Source: an uncultured Flavobacterium sp.
GTDB taxonomy: Bacteria; Bacteroidota; Bacteroidia; Flavobacteriales; Flavobacteriaceae
Assembly: GCA_946480635.1 (NCBI GenBank)
Contig: CAMLKV010000141.1
Span: 1 to 6,268, forward strand
DNA: 6,268 bases
Reading direction: 5' to 3'
The position numbers were made by a program, and so were the translations under genes. Below the pieces are notes generated by a model, which did no database searches, was not told the DNA's origin, and was given only the letters and a program-made list of their open reading frames with translations. Position 1 is the first letter of the stretch, and every line of letters starts with the position of its first letter. Below, piece by piece: positions 1 through 5,660 of the stretch.

Positions 1-1239
1 AAAAATGATTTTGATCGTAGTAAATCAATTAGTAGTAAAGGATATCAAAATACTATTATTCAAATTATTGAAAAGTATGAGGGAAAATCATCTAAAGACT
101 TTTTAATTTCATCAGATCCTTTCTTGAATTTAATCGATGTAGTCATTGAAAATCAGGAAACAATTATTGCACTTAGAAAAAATAATTTCATAAGATATGT
201 GGAGCCATCTGATTTTAGATATTTCCAAAATAAAGGAATGGTATATCAAAAATCGGACTCTGGTTGTGGATTAAGTTCTTCAGCAATATCTTCATCTGAT
301 TACACAACAATTGCACCTAATGCAAAATTACCTTGGGCATTTAATAATCATAATATTCCTGCTGCTTGGAATTATAGTACTGGAGCTGGTGTTACTATTG
401 GTGTTGTTGATACAGGAGCATCTACAGCTAACTCTCTTTTAAATGCAAGTTTTAATAGTGGATATTCATCTGGAAGAACAGTACAACGCTATGGAGTATA
501 TGTAGATTCCGTTTGGCCATGGAGCACAGGCACTGATGGTGTAAATGATAAATGTGGACATGGAACAAGTATGTCTTCTGTTGCTACTGCACCGAGAAAT
601 AATGCTGGACAACCTGTAGGTGTCGCTTATAATGCCAATTTAATTGCTTATAGAGCGGCTTCAAATGTTGTTTTAGACGGCTATCATGAGCAAAATGGAG
701 TAAAGAATGCATTTACGGCATTAGCAAATAATTCAAATGTAAAGATTATTTCTATGTCGATGGGACATATTTTTTCTGTTGGAAAAATTGAAGATGGAGT
801 TAAATATGCTTATGGAAAAGGGAAATTAATTTTTTGTGCTGGTGGAACATCAACAAGTTTTACAAATTTTGTAGGTGTGATTTTTCCAGCTTGGATGGCT
901 GAAACTGTTGCAGTAACAGGTATTAAAGAGGCTTCTACATATCAAAAATGTGATGTATGTCATACAGGAGACAAAATTGACTTTACAATTATGATGGAGC
1001 GTCCATCAGGAAGTACAATACCTGTAAATAGCTATTATGATGGTCAAGGAAATTATGTTGGAGGATCATCTGTTGCCACTGCTACAACGGCAGGTATCGC
1101 AGCGTTAGTATGGGCAAAAAATCCTTCATGGACAAGAGATCAAGTTTTAAATAAAATGAAACAAACATCACATTTATATCCCAATAAACATTCAGAATTT
1201 GGTTATGGAATGCCAAATGCATTATTAGCTGTGCAGTAA
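1..1239 (+). CDS. S8 family (subtilisin-like) serine peptidase, 5'-truncated by window edge
   Basis: Frame 1 is open from the first base to the TAA at 1237-1239, giving 412 residues without the true start. The TTG at 124 is internal, not a start. Residues about 45-80 resemble the end of an inhibitor-I9-like propeptide, with a segment reading RYVEPSDF. The catalytic domain follows. The triad is visible: Asp137 in VVDTGAS (409-411), His187 in CGHGTS (559-561) and Ser357 in GGSSVAT (1069-1071), spaced as in subtilases. Two features are unusual. The block normally reading AAGN reads CAGGT, so the oxyanion-hole Asn is absent. The Pro after the Ser motif (SMATP) is Ala. A CDVC pair (residues 317-320) may form a disulfide or bind metal. 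The protein ends right after the catalytic fold, with no T9SS C-terminal sorting domain. Family members are usually exported endopeptidases, but the signal peptide would lie upstream of the window, so location is inferred. Transcription ends at the hairpin at 1255-1282. Confidence 0.93.
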   Translation, partial: KNDFDRSKSISSKGYQNTIIQIIEKYEGKSSKDFLISSDPFLNLIDVVIENQETIIALRKNNFIRYVEPSDFRYFQNKGMVYQKSDSGCGLSSSAISSSDYTTIAPNAKLPWAFNNHNIPAAWNYSTGAGVTIGVVDTGASTANSLLNASFNSGYSSGRTVQRYGVYVDSVWPWSTGTDGVNDKCGHGTSMSSVATAPRNNAGQPVGVAYNANLIAYRAASNVVLDGYHEQNGVKNAFTALANNSNVKIISMSMGHIFSVGKIEDGVKYAYGKGKLIFCAGGTSTSFTNFVGVIFPAWMAETVAVTGIKEASTYQKCDVCHTGDKIDFTIMMERPSGSTIPVNSYYDGQGNYVGGSSVATATTAGIAALVWAKNPSWTRDQVLNKMKQTSHLYPNKHSEFGYGMPNALLAVQ

Positions 1240-1254
1240 ATAAAATATAAAAAT

Positions 1255-1282
1255 AAAAGCCATCAATTATGATGGCTTTTTT
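1255..1282. terminator. Bidirectional intrinsic terminator between convergent genes
   Basis: A perfect 11-bp stem, AAAAGCCATCA (1255-1265) with TGATGGCTTTT (1270-1280), closes on the 4-nt loop ATTA. On the plus strand it ends in a T-run (1277-1282), 15 nt after the S8 peptidase stop. On the minus strand it follows the stop of the DUF3575 gene (1281-1283) directly and is trailed by TTTTATTTTTATATTTT. It can therefore serve both convergent transcripts. Confidence 0.88.
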
Positions 1283-1835
1283 AATTTATTATGTAGCTAA
1301 ACATGATTCCGCCTCTATAAGGAAGCCATTCACCACTCTTGTTATAGTCATGTGCTTTTTCAACTCTTTCGCCAGTTTCTAAAGAAAATCCTTTGTAAAA
1401 AGCCTGTTGATTACCACCACCTACAAAAATGTCTATTAAAAACTTGTTTGATATTTTTTTTTGATATCCTACTGTAGCACCAATCATATAGTTATAACCC
1501 TGTTGGTAGTATTGTGTTTCTGCATAGTTCCATTTTTGAAGTTTAAAAGTACTTCCTGCGATATGACCTCCAAAATAGATTCCTTGATTGTCTTTGTTTA
1601 TATGATATCTGATTTCAGGAGTGATAATAACAAACTCTAAAGGTCCACCATTAATTGATTTCCAAAAAGATGCAGAAACATCGGCTTGAAAACTTAAGTG
1701 ATTTTTTAAAGTTGTTTCAATACCAATATTAGGAATTAAAGCAAAAGCAGTTACTCCGTTTATTTTCAAATAAGTTTGTGAATGCAAAACATTAAAACTC
1801 AAAAGAAGCAGTAGAAAAACAAAACGTTTTATCAT
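1281..1835 (-). CDS. DUF3575-like outer membrane beta-barrel protein
   Basis: This 184-residue protein starts with a signal peptide: MIKR, a Leu/Phe-rich core, and a likely signal peptidase I site near HSQ-T at residues 18-21. The mature part is a run of short amphipathic, aromatic-rich strands separated by turns. The pattern fits DUF3575: an N-terminal NIGIE strand, a central PEIRYH strand, IYFGGHIAG, a GYNYMIGATVGYQ pair and a Gly-rich IFVGGGN strand, ending in an aromatic segment (MFSYIIN). I infer a small outer-membrane barrel. The molecular role is unknown, and a different small porin-like family is possible. The start is the ATG at 1833-1835. An upstream in-frame TTG (1836-1838) overlaps the previous gene's stop and is less likely. 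The ATG shares its A with that TGA (TGATG), so translation is probably coupled to the acetyltransferase. It is the last gene of the operon and is followed at once by the hairpin at 1255-1282. Confidence 0.82.
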   Translation of the reverse strand: MIKRFVFLLLLLSFNVLHSQTYLKINGVTAFALIPNIGIETTLKNHLSFQADVSASFWKSINGGPLEFVIITPEIRYHINKDNQGIYFGGHIAGSTFKLQKWNYAETQYYQQGYNYMIGATVGYQKKISNKFLIDIFVGGGNQQAFYKGFSLETGERVEKAHDYNKSGEWLPYRGGIMFSYIIN

Positions 1836-2386
1836 CAATTTTTATTTAGTAAAGAATATATATTGGTGTCAAGCCATTCTCCCTGCCACAGAGTATCCTC
1901 TTTAAATTGTGCTTCAAGTACAAAATTATTTTTTTCTAATACTTTTGCAGATGCTTGGTTTCTTGGGTCTATAACTGCTTCTAATGAATGCATTTTCATT
2001 GTATTGAAACCATAATCAATAAGAAGTTTAACAGCTTCAGAAATTATACCCATACCTTGATATTCAGGCAGTAACATGTAGCCAATTTCAGATCGTAAGT
2101 TTTCCCATGAAATTTTATAATGTCCAATAATACCTAAAAGTTTTGGATTTCCTTTAAGCGTGATAGCCCAATTAATGCCTTCGTTTTCTTCAATTTTATT
2201 TTGTATCAGTTTAATGTGTGCCAACGCTTCTTCTTTTGTTGTTACCAGCGGTCTGGGTACAAATTTCATTACATCTGGATTGCTTCTCATTTCAAAAACT
2301 TCATTAACATCATCATCTGTTATTTGTCTCAGAAGTAATCTTTCTGATTCTAAATTTTGAAAAGGTAAAAAGGAAATTGTATTCAT
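1835..2386 (-). CDS. GNAT family N-acetyltransferase, RimJ/RimL type
   Basis: This 183-residue cytoplasmic enzyme is predicted to transfer acetyl from acetyl-CoA to an amine. The substrate cannot be read from sequence; relatives acetylate protein N-termini or small amines. The opening segment LESERLLLRQI (12-22) is typical of the Acetyltransf_3 (RimJ/RimL) group. Motif A spans about residues 101-122 (IGYMLLPEYQGMGI, then an SEA helix), with the pyrophosphate-binding QGMG loop at 110-113. Motif B is LEAVIDPRNQASAKVLEKN (135-153), with the usual Asn143 and Ser146, followed by NNF near 153-155. I chose the ATG at 2384-2386, 4 nt after the mutarotase stop, because it gives the family's usual length and N-terminus. 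The in-frame ATG at 2431 would add 15 residues and overlap the mutarotase by about 40 nt. The gene ends in a TGATG overlap with the DUF3575 gene. Confidence 0.92.
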   Translation of the reverse strand: MNTISFLPFQNLESERLLLRQITDDDVNEVFEMRSNPDVMKFVPRPLVTTKEEALAHIKLIQNKIEENEGINWAITLKGNPKLLGIIGHYKISWENLRSEIGYMLLPEYQGMGIISEAVKLLIDYGFNTMKMHSLEAVIDPRNQASAKVLEKNNFVLEAQFKEDTLWQGEWLDTNIYSLLNKN

Positions 2387-2390
2387 AATG

Positions 2391-3239
2391 TTATTGTATT
2401 TCAAATGATATTGAGAAGTTTTTTTCTTCATTTGGTGATAAATGAAGCATTCCTTCTTTTTTTATTAAATCTCCAGTAGTGTTTTTATTATCAGCATATC
2501 CTTGCCATGGTTCAATGCACAAGAATGGAGCATTTTTTTTAGTCCAAATTCCTAAATGTGGAAAGTTATCAAAGCTAATTTTTATAAATGGACTATTGTG
2601 CTTATAAATTGTTAAATGATTTGATTCAAAGTTTTTTAATACTATTGCATCTTTTTCAAACAAATTATAATCTAATTTTAGGGATTTATCTTGAAGTTTG
2701 ATTTGATTAGTTTTTCCAGAAAAATTTTCGTTTTCCAACTCGTGGCTTATTAGCTCAGAATCATTTTCAAATAGGATTGAATAGTTATCGAATCCTGAAT
2801 CAATATTTATTGCTGGATGAGCACCAATTGAGAAAGGCATTACTTCTTCTGAATTGTTTTTTACTGTATAAGCAATAGTTAAACCTTTTGTATTAATGGT
2901 ATAAGTTATTATTAATTGAAAATTAAATGGGTAGTGAGAAAGTGTTTCATCATTATCAGTAAGAGTAAAGCTAATTGAGTTTTCGGTTTTATTTAGGACT
3001 TTAAAGTCATAGTTTCTGGCAAAACCATGTCTATCCATTTTATAATTTATTCCATTGAGAGAATATGAATCATTTTTTAGTCTTCCTACAATGGGAAATA
3101 AAATTGGAGATGTTTTGTTCCAAAACGTATCATCTACACTCCAAATGTAATTCAAACCGTTTTTAGAAAACTGAATTAACTCGGCACCTAAAGAATTAAT
3201 CTCAACCAGAATATTATTATGAAGAATTTTATGTATCAA
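2391..3239 (-). CDS. Aldose 1-epimerase family protein (LacX/YeaD-like mutarotase)
   Basis: This 282-residue cytoplasmic enzyme of the galactose-mutarotase fold is predicted to interconvert alpha and beta anomers of a hexose or phosphorylated hexose. Family landmarks appear in order: GAEL (18-21), PILFPIVGRL (45-54), HGFAR (71-75) with His71 and Arg75, FSIGAHPA (136-143) with the catalytic-acid His141, and CIEPWQGYAD (241-250) with Glu243 as the likely base. Length matches the LacX-like group, and I see no signal peptide. The start is not ATG: a TAG lies two codons upstream and no ATG is near, so the TTG at 3237-3239 is the best choice, placing the N-terminus where homologues begin. It leads a three-gene operon whose -7 element lies at 3262-3269. 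Substrate (galactose, glucose-6-phosphate or other) is undecided, since no sugar-pathway gene adjoins it. Confidence 0.91.
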   Translation of the reverse strand: MIHKILHNNILVEINSLGAELIQFSKNGLNYIWSVDDTFWNKTSPILFPIVGRLKNDSYSLNGINYKMDRHGFARNYDFKVLNKTENSISFTLTDNDETLSHYPFNFQLIITYTINTKGLTIAYTVKNNSEEVMPFSIGAHPAINIDSGFDNYSILFENDSELISHELENENFSGKTNQIKLQDKSLKLDYNLFEKDAIVLKNFESNHLTIYKHNSPFIKISFDNFPHLGIWTKKNAPFLCIEPWQGYADNKNTTGDLIKKEGMLHLSPNEEKNFSISFEIQ

Positions 3240-3261
3240 TTTCTAACTAATTTAAGTTATC

Positions 3262-3269
3262 CAAAAGTA
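3262..3269 (-). promoter_or_regulatory. Bacteroidota-type -7 promoter element for the mutarotase operon
   Basis: On the minus strand these bases read TACTTTTG, a full match to the Bacteroidota -7 consensus TAnnTTTG. It lies 22 nt before the TTG start of the mutarotase gene, implying a short leader. The matching -33 TTG is not seen at the usual 17-20 nt spacing; only a T-rich run is there, so the promoter may be weak or activator-dependent. Confidence 0.55.
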
Positions 3270-3272
3270 ACG

Positions 3273-3300
3273 ATTTAAACTATTAAAAAATGGTTTAAAT
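3273..3300. repeat. 8-bp inverted repeat, possible operator
   Basis: ATTTAAAC (3273-3280) and GTTTAAAT (3293-3300) are perfect inverted copies 12 nt apart. The dyad sits just upstream of the minus-strand -7 element, where the -33 region should be, so a bound regulator could control the mutarotase operon. The arms are AT-rich and chance is a real alternative. Confidence 0.35.
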
Positions 3301-3428
3301 AATTAACATTGTTTATAGAAATGATTAACAATACCTAATCCTTTATAGAGTTAACTTTACGTAATCGAATTTATCCCCATCCATCTTTCAGAAACCCTAT
3401 TCCAAAAACTTTTTTTAAGACTTTAAGT

Positions 3429-3479
3429 TATTAATCACGTAACAAAAAGGGGAAGTAAAAACAAGCCTTATGATTAATA
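3429..3479. repeat. 9-bp inverted repeat in the leader of the PepSY-like gene
   Basis: TATTAATCA (3429-3437) and TGATTAATA (3471-3479) are perfect inverted copies 33 nt apart. The spacer holds the only G-run of the region (GGGGAAG, 3449-3455). The repeat ends 45 nt before the ATG at 3525. It could be a paired protein site or a long-loop hairpin in the leader, but it may be chance in AT-rich DNA. Confidence 0.3.
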
Positions 3480-3524
3480 CTAAAGATAATTTTTTATTAG
3501 TTGTTTAATTAAAATTTTGTAATT

Positions 3525-4046
3525 ATGAAGTTAGTATTTAGTATTGTAGCTCTGGTGGGTTTTACTTTGACGTTAAACGCGCAGACTATTCAAGACGATG
3601 AAATGAGACCTGATGAATTGCCTGCAGTCGTTATTAAAAGCGCAGGAAAAGATTTTTCTGTTTATCTACCAGACAGAAATCCAGATGCTAAAGTTAGACA
3701 AATGCAGGATAAGTTTGTTGGATATAATATTGGTAAAGATTACGAGGGACATGACGAATATTTAGTTTTTTTTGAAACCGATAAGGCGTCGCTTGTTGCT
3801 ACATATAACGATACAGGTAAATTAGTTAGAGTTGTTGAAAAATATGATAATGTTAAATTACCCAGACCAGTTATATTTTCTGTTTATAAATCATTTCCTG
3901 GTTGGACTATTGTAAAAGATAAATTTTTATACACTCAGGCAGAAGGTGATGTTCTAAAAAAACAATACAACCTAAAAATTAAAAAAGATAATGATGTTAA
4001 AAGACTAGTTGTGCATCCTAATGGAGAAATTATTGCAGGGATCTAG
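3525..4046 (+). CDS. Secreted PepSY-like protein of unknown function
   Basis: This 173-residue protein begins with a clear signal peptide: MKLV, a hydrophobic core, and the motif NAQ at 18-20 as the probable cleavage site. The mature part is hydrophilic and Lys/Asp-rich, with no membrane segment, so it is likely periplasmic or surface-associated. It shows a beta-strand/helix pattern like the PepSY-like (BLIP-like) fold. ATYNDTGKLVRVVEKYDNVKL (about 92-112) is the strand-turn-strand unit with its Asp-x-x-Gly turn. LPRPVIFSVYKSFPGWTI (112-129) is the helix and next strand, and VVHPNGEIIAGI is the closing hairpin. No catalytic motif is visible. Close relatives in flavobacteria are, as I recall, sometimes labelled nicotinate-nucleotide adenylyltransferase, but the HxGH motif of that enzyme is absent. 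The ATG has no clear Shine-Dalgarno sequence, only an AT-rich leader. The gene is monocistronic, ending at the hairpin at 4116-4157. Confidence 0.85.
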   Translation: MKLVFSIVALVGFTLTLNAQTIQDDEMRPDELPAVVIKSAGKDFSVYLPDRNPDAKVRQMQDKFVGYNIGKDYEGHDEYLVFFETDKASLVATYNDTGKLVRVVEKYDNVKLPRPVIFSVYKSFPGWTIVKDKFLYTQAEGDVLKKQYNLKIKKDNDVKRLVVHPNGEIIAGI

Positions 4047-4115
4047 TTTTCAAATTAACCTATTCTTTAACAAATGTCACATATAATAAGTATAACCGTA
4101 AAAATCATCAATTAA

Positions 4116-4157
4116 AAAGGGTTTAGTAATCAACGTTTCTAAACCCTTTCTTTTTTT
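4116..4157. terminator. Bidirectional intrinsic terminator between convergent genes
   Basis: A perfect 11-bp stem, AAAGGGTTTAG (4116-4126) with CTAAACCCTTT (4139-4149), encloses a 12-nt loop. On the plus strand it is followed by CTTTTTTT (4150-4157), about 70 nt after the PepSY-like gene. On the minus strand it lies 6 nt after the stop (4156-4158) of the membrane-protein gene and is followed by TTTTTAATT. It can stop both convergent transcripts. Confidence 0.87.
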
Positions 4158-5652
4158 ATTCTTCTGCTATTCCTTTCCATTTTCTAATTGATGAACACAA
4201 AAAGAACATTACAATAAAAACCATTACTAAATTTACTGTAAGCATTGTAGGGAAATTGTCTCTTAAAAATTCATAATGTGGATCATAATAGTAATCATTT
4301 ACATATTCAATGGATTTTCTATACATCTCTTGATAAGTTGCATATACTAAAGGGATTAATGCACCAAATAACCATAGCAAAAGGTTGAGAACAATTTTTG
4401 AAATTTTCTGATTTTTCTTTGATATTAAAATTGATGAATAATAAATTATAGCAATTGCAATAAATAAAATCATCAAGATTGTATAAGTAATGAATTCACC
4501 GCTCAATGCTGAAAAAATGCCTAGAATCAAGTTTAAAACACCTAAAGCTACAACGGCAATAAGCCAGCTTTTTCCTGAGGTAACTCTAAAAGAAAAAATG
4601 AGTAACGAAATTCCAAATCCAAAATAGAAAAAAGGAAGTAAGGTATCCTGCGTAAAAATAGAATTGACATAGGCTTTTGCTATTTCTTGATAGTTGTGAG
4701 CAAGAGTATTTTGTTCAATAAAGTATTTCGAATATTCTTTTTTTGCTTCATAATCTGCAACAGCAGTAGTTGCATATGCGGGCTCAACATAATCATTATA
4801 GTAGTAACTATCTGTACTGTCACTAGGTTTGTAAGGTGTAATTAGTTCATATTTCTTAAAATCAGGAGCATTGTATGTTATATCAAACCATTTTTCTTTA
4901 GTGAAATTTGTAAGTAGTTCATGTTCCTTTACAATCGACATATAATCAGACATTATTTTTTTTACTTCATCTTTTTTGTCTTTAAAAAGAATTTTTTGAA
5001 CTTCAACTTTTCGAAGAGAATCTTCAACATCTGTAAAAAAGGAAAACCCTCGAACGTTTCTGTTTATTAGTGAAGTGGCTCCATATTTTCGGCCTAAAAT
5101 TGTTATATAATCTTTATAAACAATATTTACATATTTTGGCTCACCATTTATAACTGTATCTTTAAAAACTGAGTTAATAGAGTCTACTTCAGCTTCTCCA
5201 AAACTTCCGTCAATGAAAAAGTCAGCTTTTGAGATTATATCACATCTTTTTTTGGCAACGTCTTCAGTTATATAACTTTGTTTATGAAGTTTTCTTCCTA
5301 TTTCAAATGGAAAGAAAAAACCAATTAATAATAAAACTATGATTAAAATTTGAATCCATTCGTAAAATAAACTGTATTTGCTTTTGGGATAGAATGATTT
5401 AAGTGAATTGTTTCTGAAATAATTAACCAGCCATAAAATAATTAATACAACAGATATAAGAAAGCAAAAACTAAAGAAGGTAAAATCTAAGTCAGAATCA
5501 TAACGTTCCTTAAAATTAATGCCACCATCAACATATCCAATGAAAAAATATAATAGGTTAATTAATGCCCCAATAAAAACCATCGGAACAAATTTTGTGT
5601 TCCATAGTAAAGGATATTTTAAAAGTAATTGTTTTTGAATTTTATTGAACAT
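4156..5652 (-). CDS. 8-TM membrane protein with large ectodomain, probable ABC transporter permease
   Basis: I do not recognise a named family. The 498-residue protein has eight hydrophobic segments near 21-41, 58-79, 99-118, 338-356, 362-383, 386-410, 418-439 and 466-487. Lys/Arg-rich loops (80-98, 357-361, 411-417 and the tail RKWKG) fit cytoplasmic sides, so both termini are predicted inside. The long stretch 119-337 between TM3 and TM4 would face the periplasm. It is hydrophilic, with a Lys/Glu-rich, probably helical part (212-247) and a Tyr/Asp-rich part (267-310). A second Tyr-rich outer loop lies at 440-465. There is no signal peptide, ATPase motif or protease motif. The ATG at 5650-5652 is 8 nt after the stop of the ABC ATPase, so I infer that it is the membrane partner of that ATPase, in an ABC-2-like exporter. 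The cargo is unknown. The pattern of ectodomain between TM3 and TM4 is unlike classic ABC-2 or MacB permeases. Confidence 0.78.
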   Translation of the reverse strand: MFNKIQKQLLLKYPLLWNTKFVPMVFIGALINLLYFFIGYVDGGINFKERYDSDLDFTFFSFCFLISVVLIILWLVNYFRNNSLKSFYPKSKYSLFYEWIQILIIVLLLIGFFFPFEIGRKLHKQSYITEDVAKKRCDIISKADFFIDGSFGEAEVDSINSVFKDTVINGEPKYVNIVYKDYITILGRKYGATSLINRNVRGFSFFTDVEDSLRKVEVQKILFKDKKDEVKKIMSDYMSIVKEHELLTNFTKEKWFDITYNAPDFKKYELITPYKPSDSTDSYYYNDYVEPAYATTAVADYEAKKEYSKYFIEQNTLAHNYQEIAKAYVNSIFTQDTLLPFFYFGFGISLLIFSFRVTSGKSWLIAVVALGVLNLILGIFSALSGEFITYTILMILFIAIAIIYYSSILISKKNQKISKIVLNLLLWLFGALIPLVYATYQEMYRKSIEYVNDYYYDPHYEFLRDNFPTMLTVNLVMVFIVMFFLCSSIRKWKGIAEE

Positions 5653-5660
5653 GAGTAATA

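Larger units (their letters stand above)
3240..3524. other. Divergent intergenic region (285 bp)
   Basis: This AT-rich region separates the minus-strand mutarotase operon from the plus-strand PepSY-like gene, so it should hold promoters for both. It contains the minus-strand -7 element (3262-3269), two inverted repeats (3273-3300 and 3429-3479) and a palindrome TTACGTAA (3357-3364). No plus-strand site matches TAnnTTTG fully. The closest is TAACTTTA at 3352-3359, without a -33 TTG, which would leave a leader of about 160 nt. I see no ORF or recognisable RNA gene in it. Confidence 0.6.

Noticed and set aside
124..126. TTG as start of the S8 peptidase
   Set aside because: The frame is open without a stop back to base 1, and the upstream residues continue a propeptide-like domain.
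1836..1838. TTG start for the DUF3575 gene
   Set aside because: An ATG follows directly and forms the common TGATG coupling with the upstream gene's stop.
2160..2360. Plus-strand ORF of 66 codons
   Set aside because: It lies wholly inside the GNAT gene on the opposite strand, has a Ser/Leu-rich composition typical of antisense frames, and resembles no family.
2387..2431. Fifteen-residue N-terminal extension of the acetyltransferase
   Set aside because: It would overlap the mutarotase by about 40 nt, and its residues do not resemble the family's N-terminus; the ATG at 2386 fits better.
3352..3359. TAACTTTA as the plus-strand -7 promoter element
   Set aside because: It is a one-mismatch site without a TTG at the proper distance; too weak to annotate as a promoter.
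3357..3364. Palindrome TTACGTAA
   Set aside because: It is an isolated 8-bp palindrome, expected by chance in AT-rich DNA, with no second copy seen.
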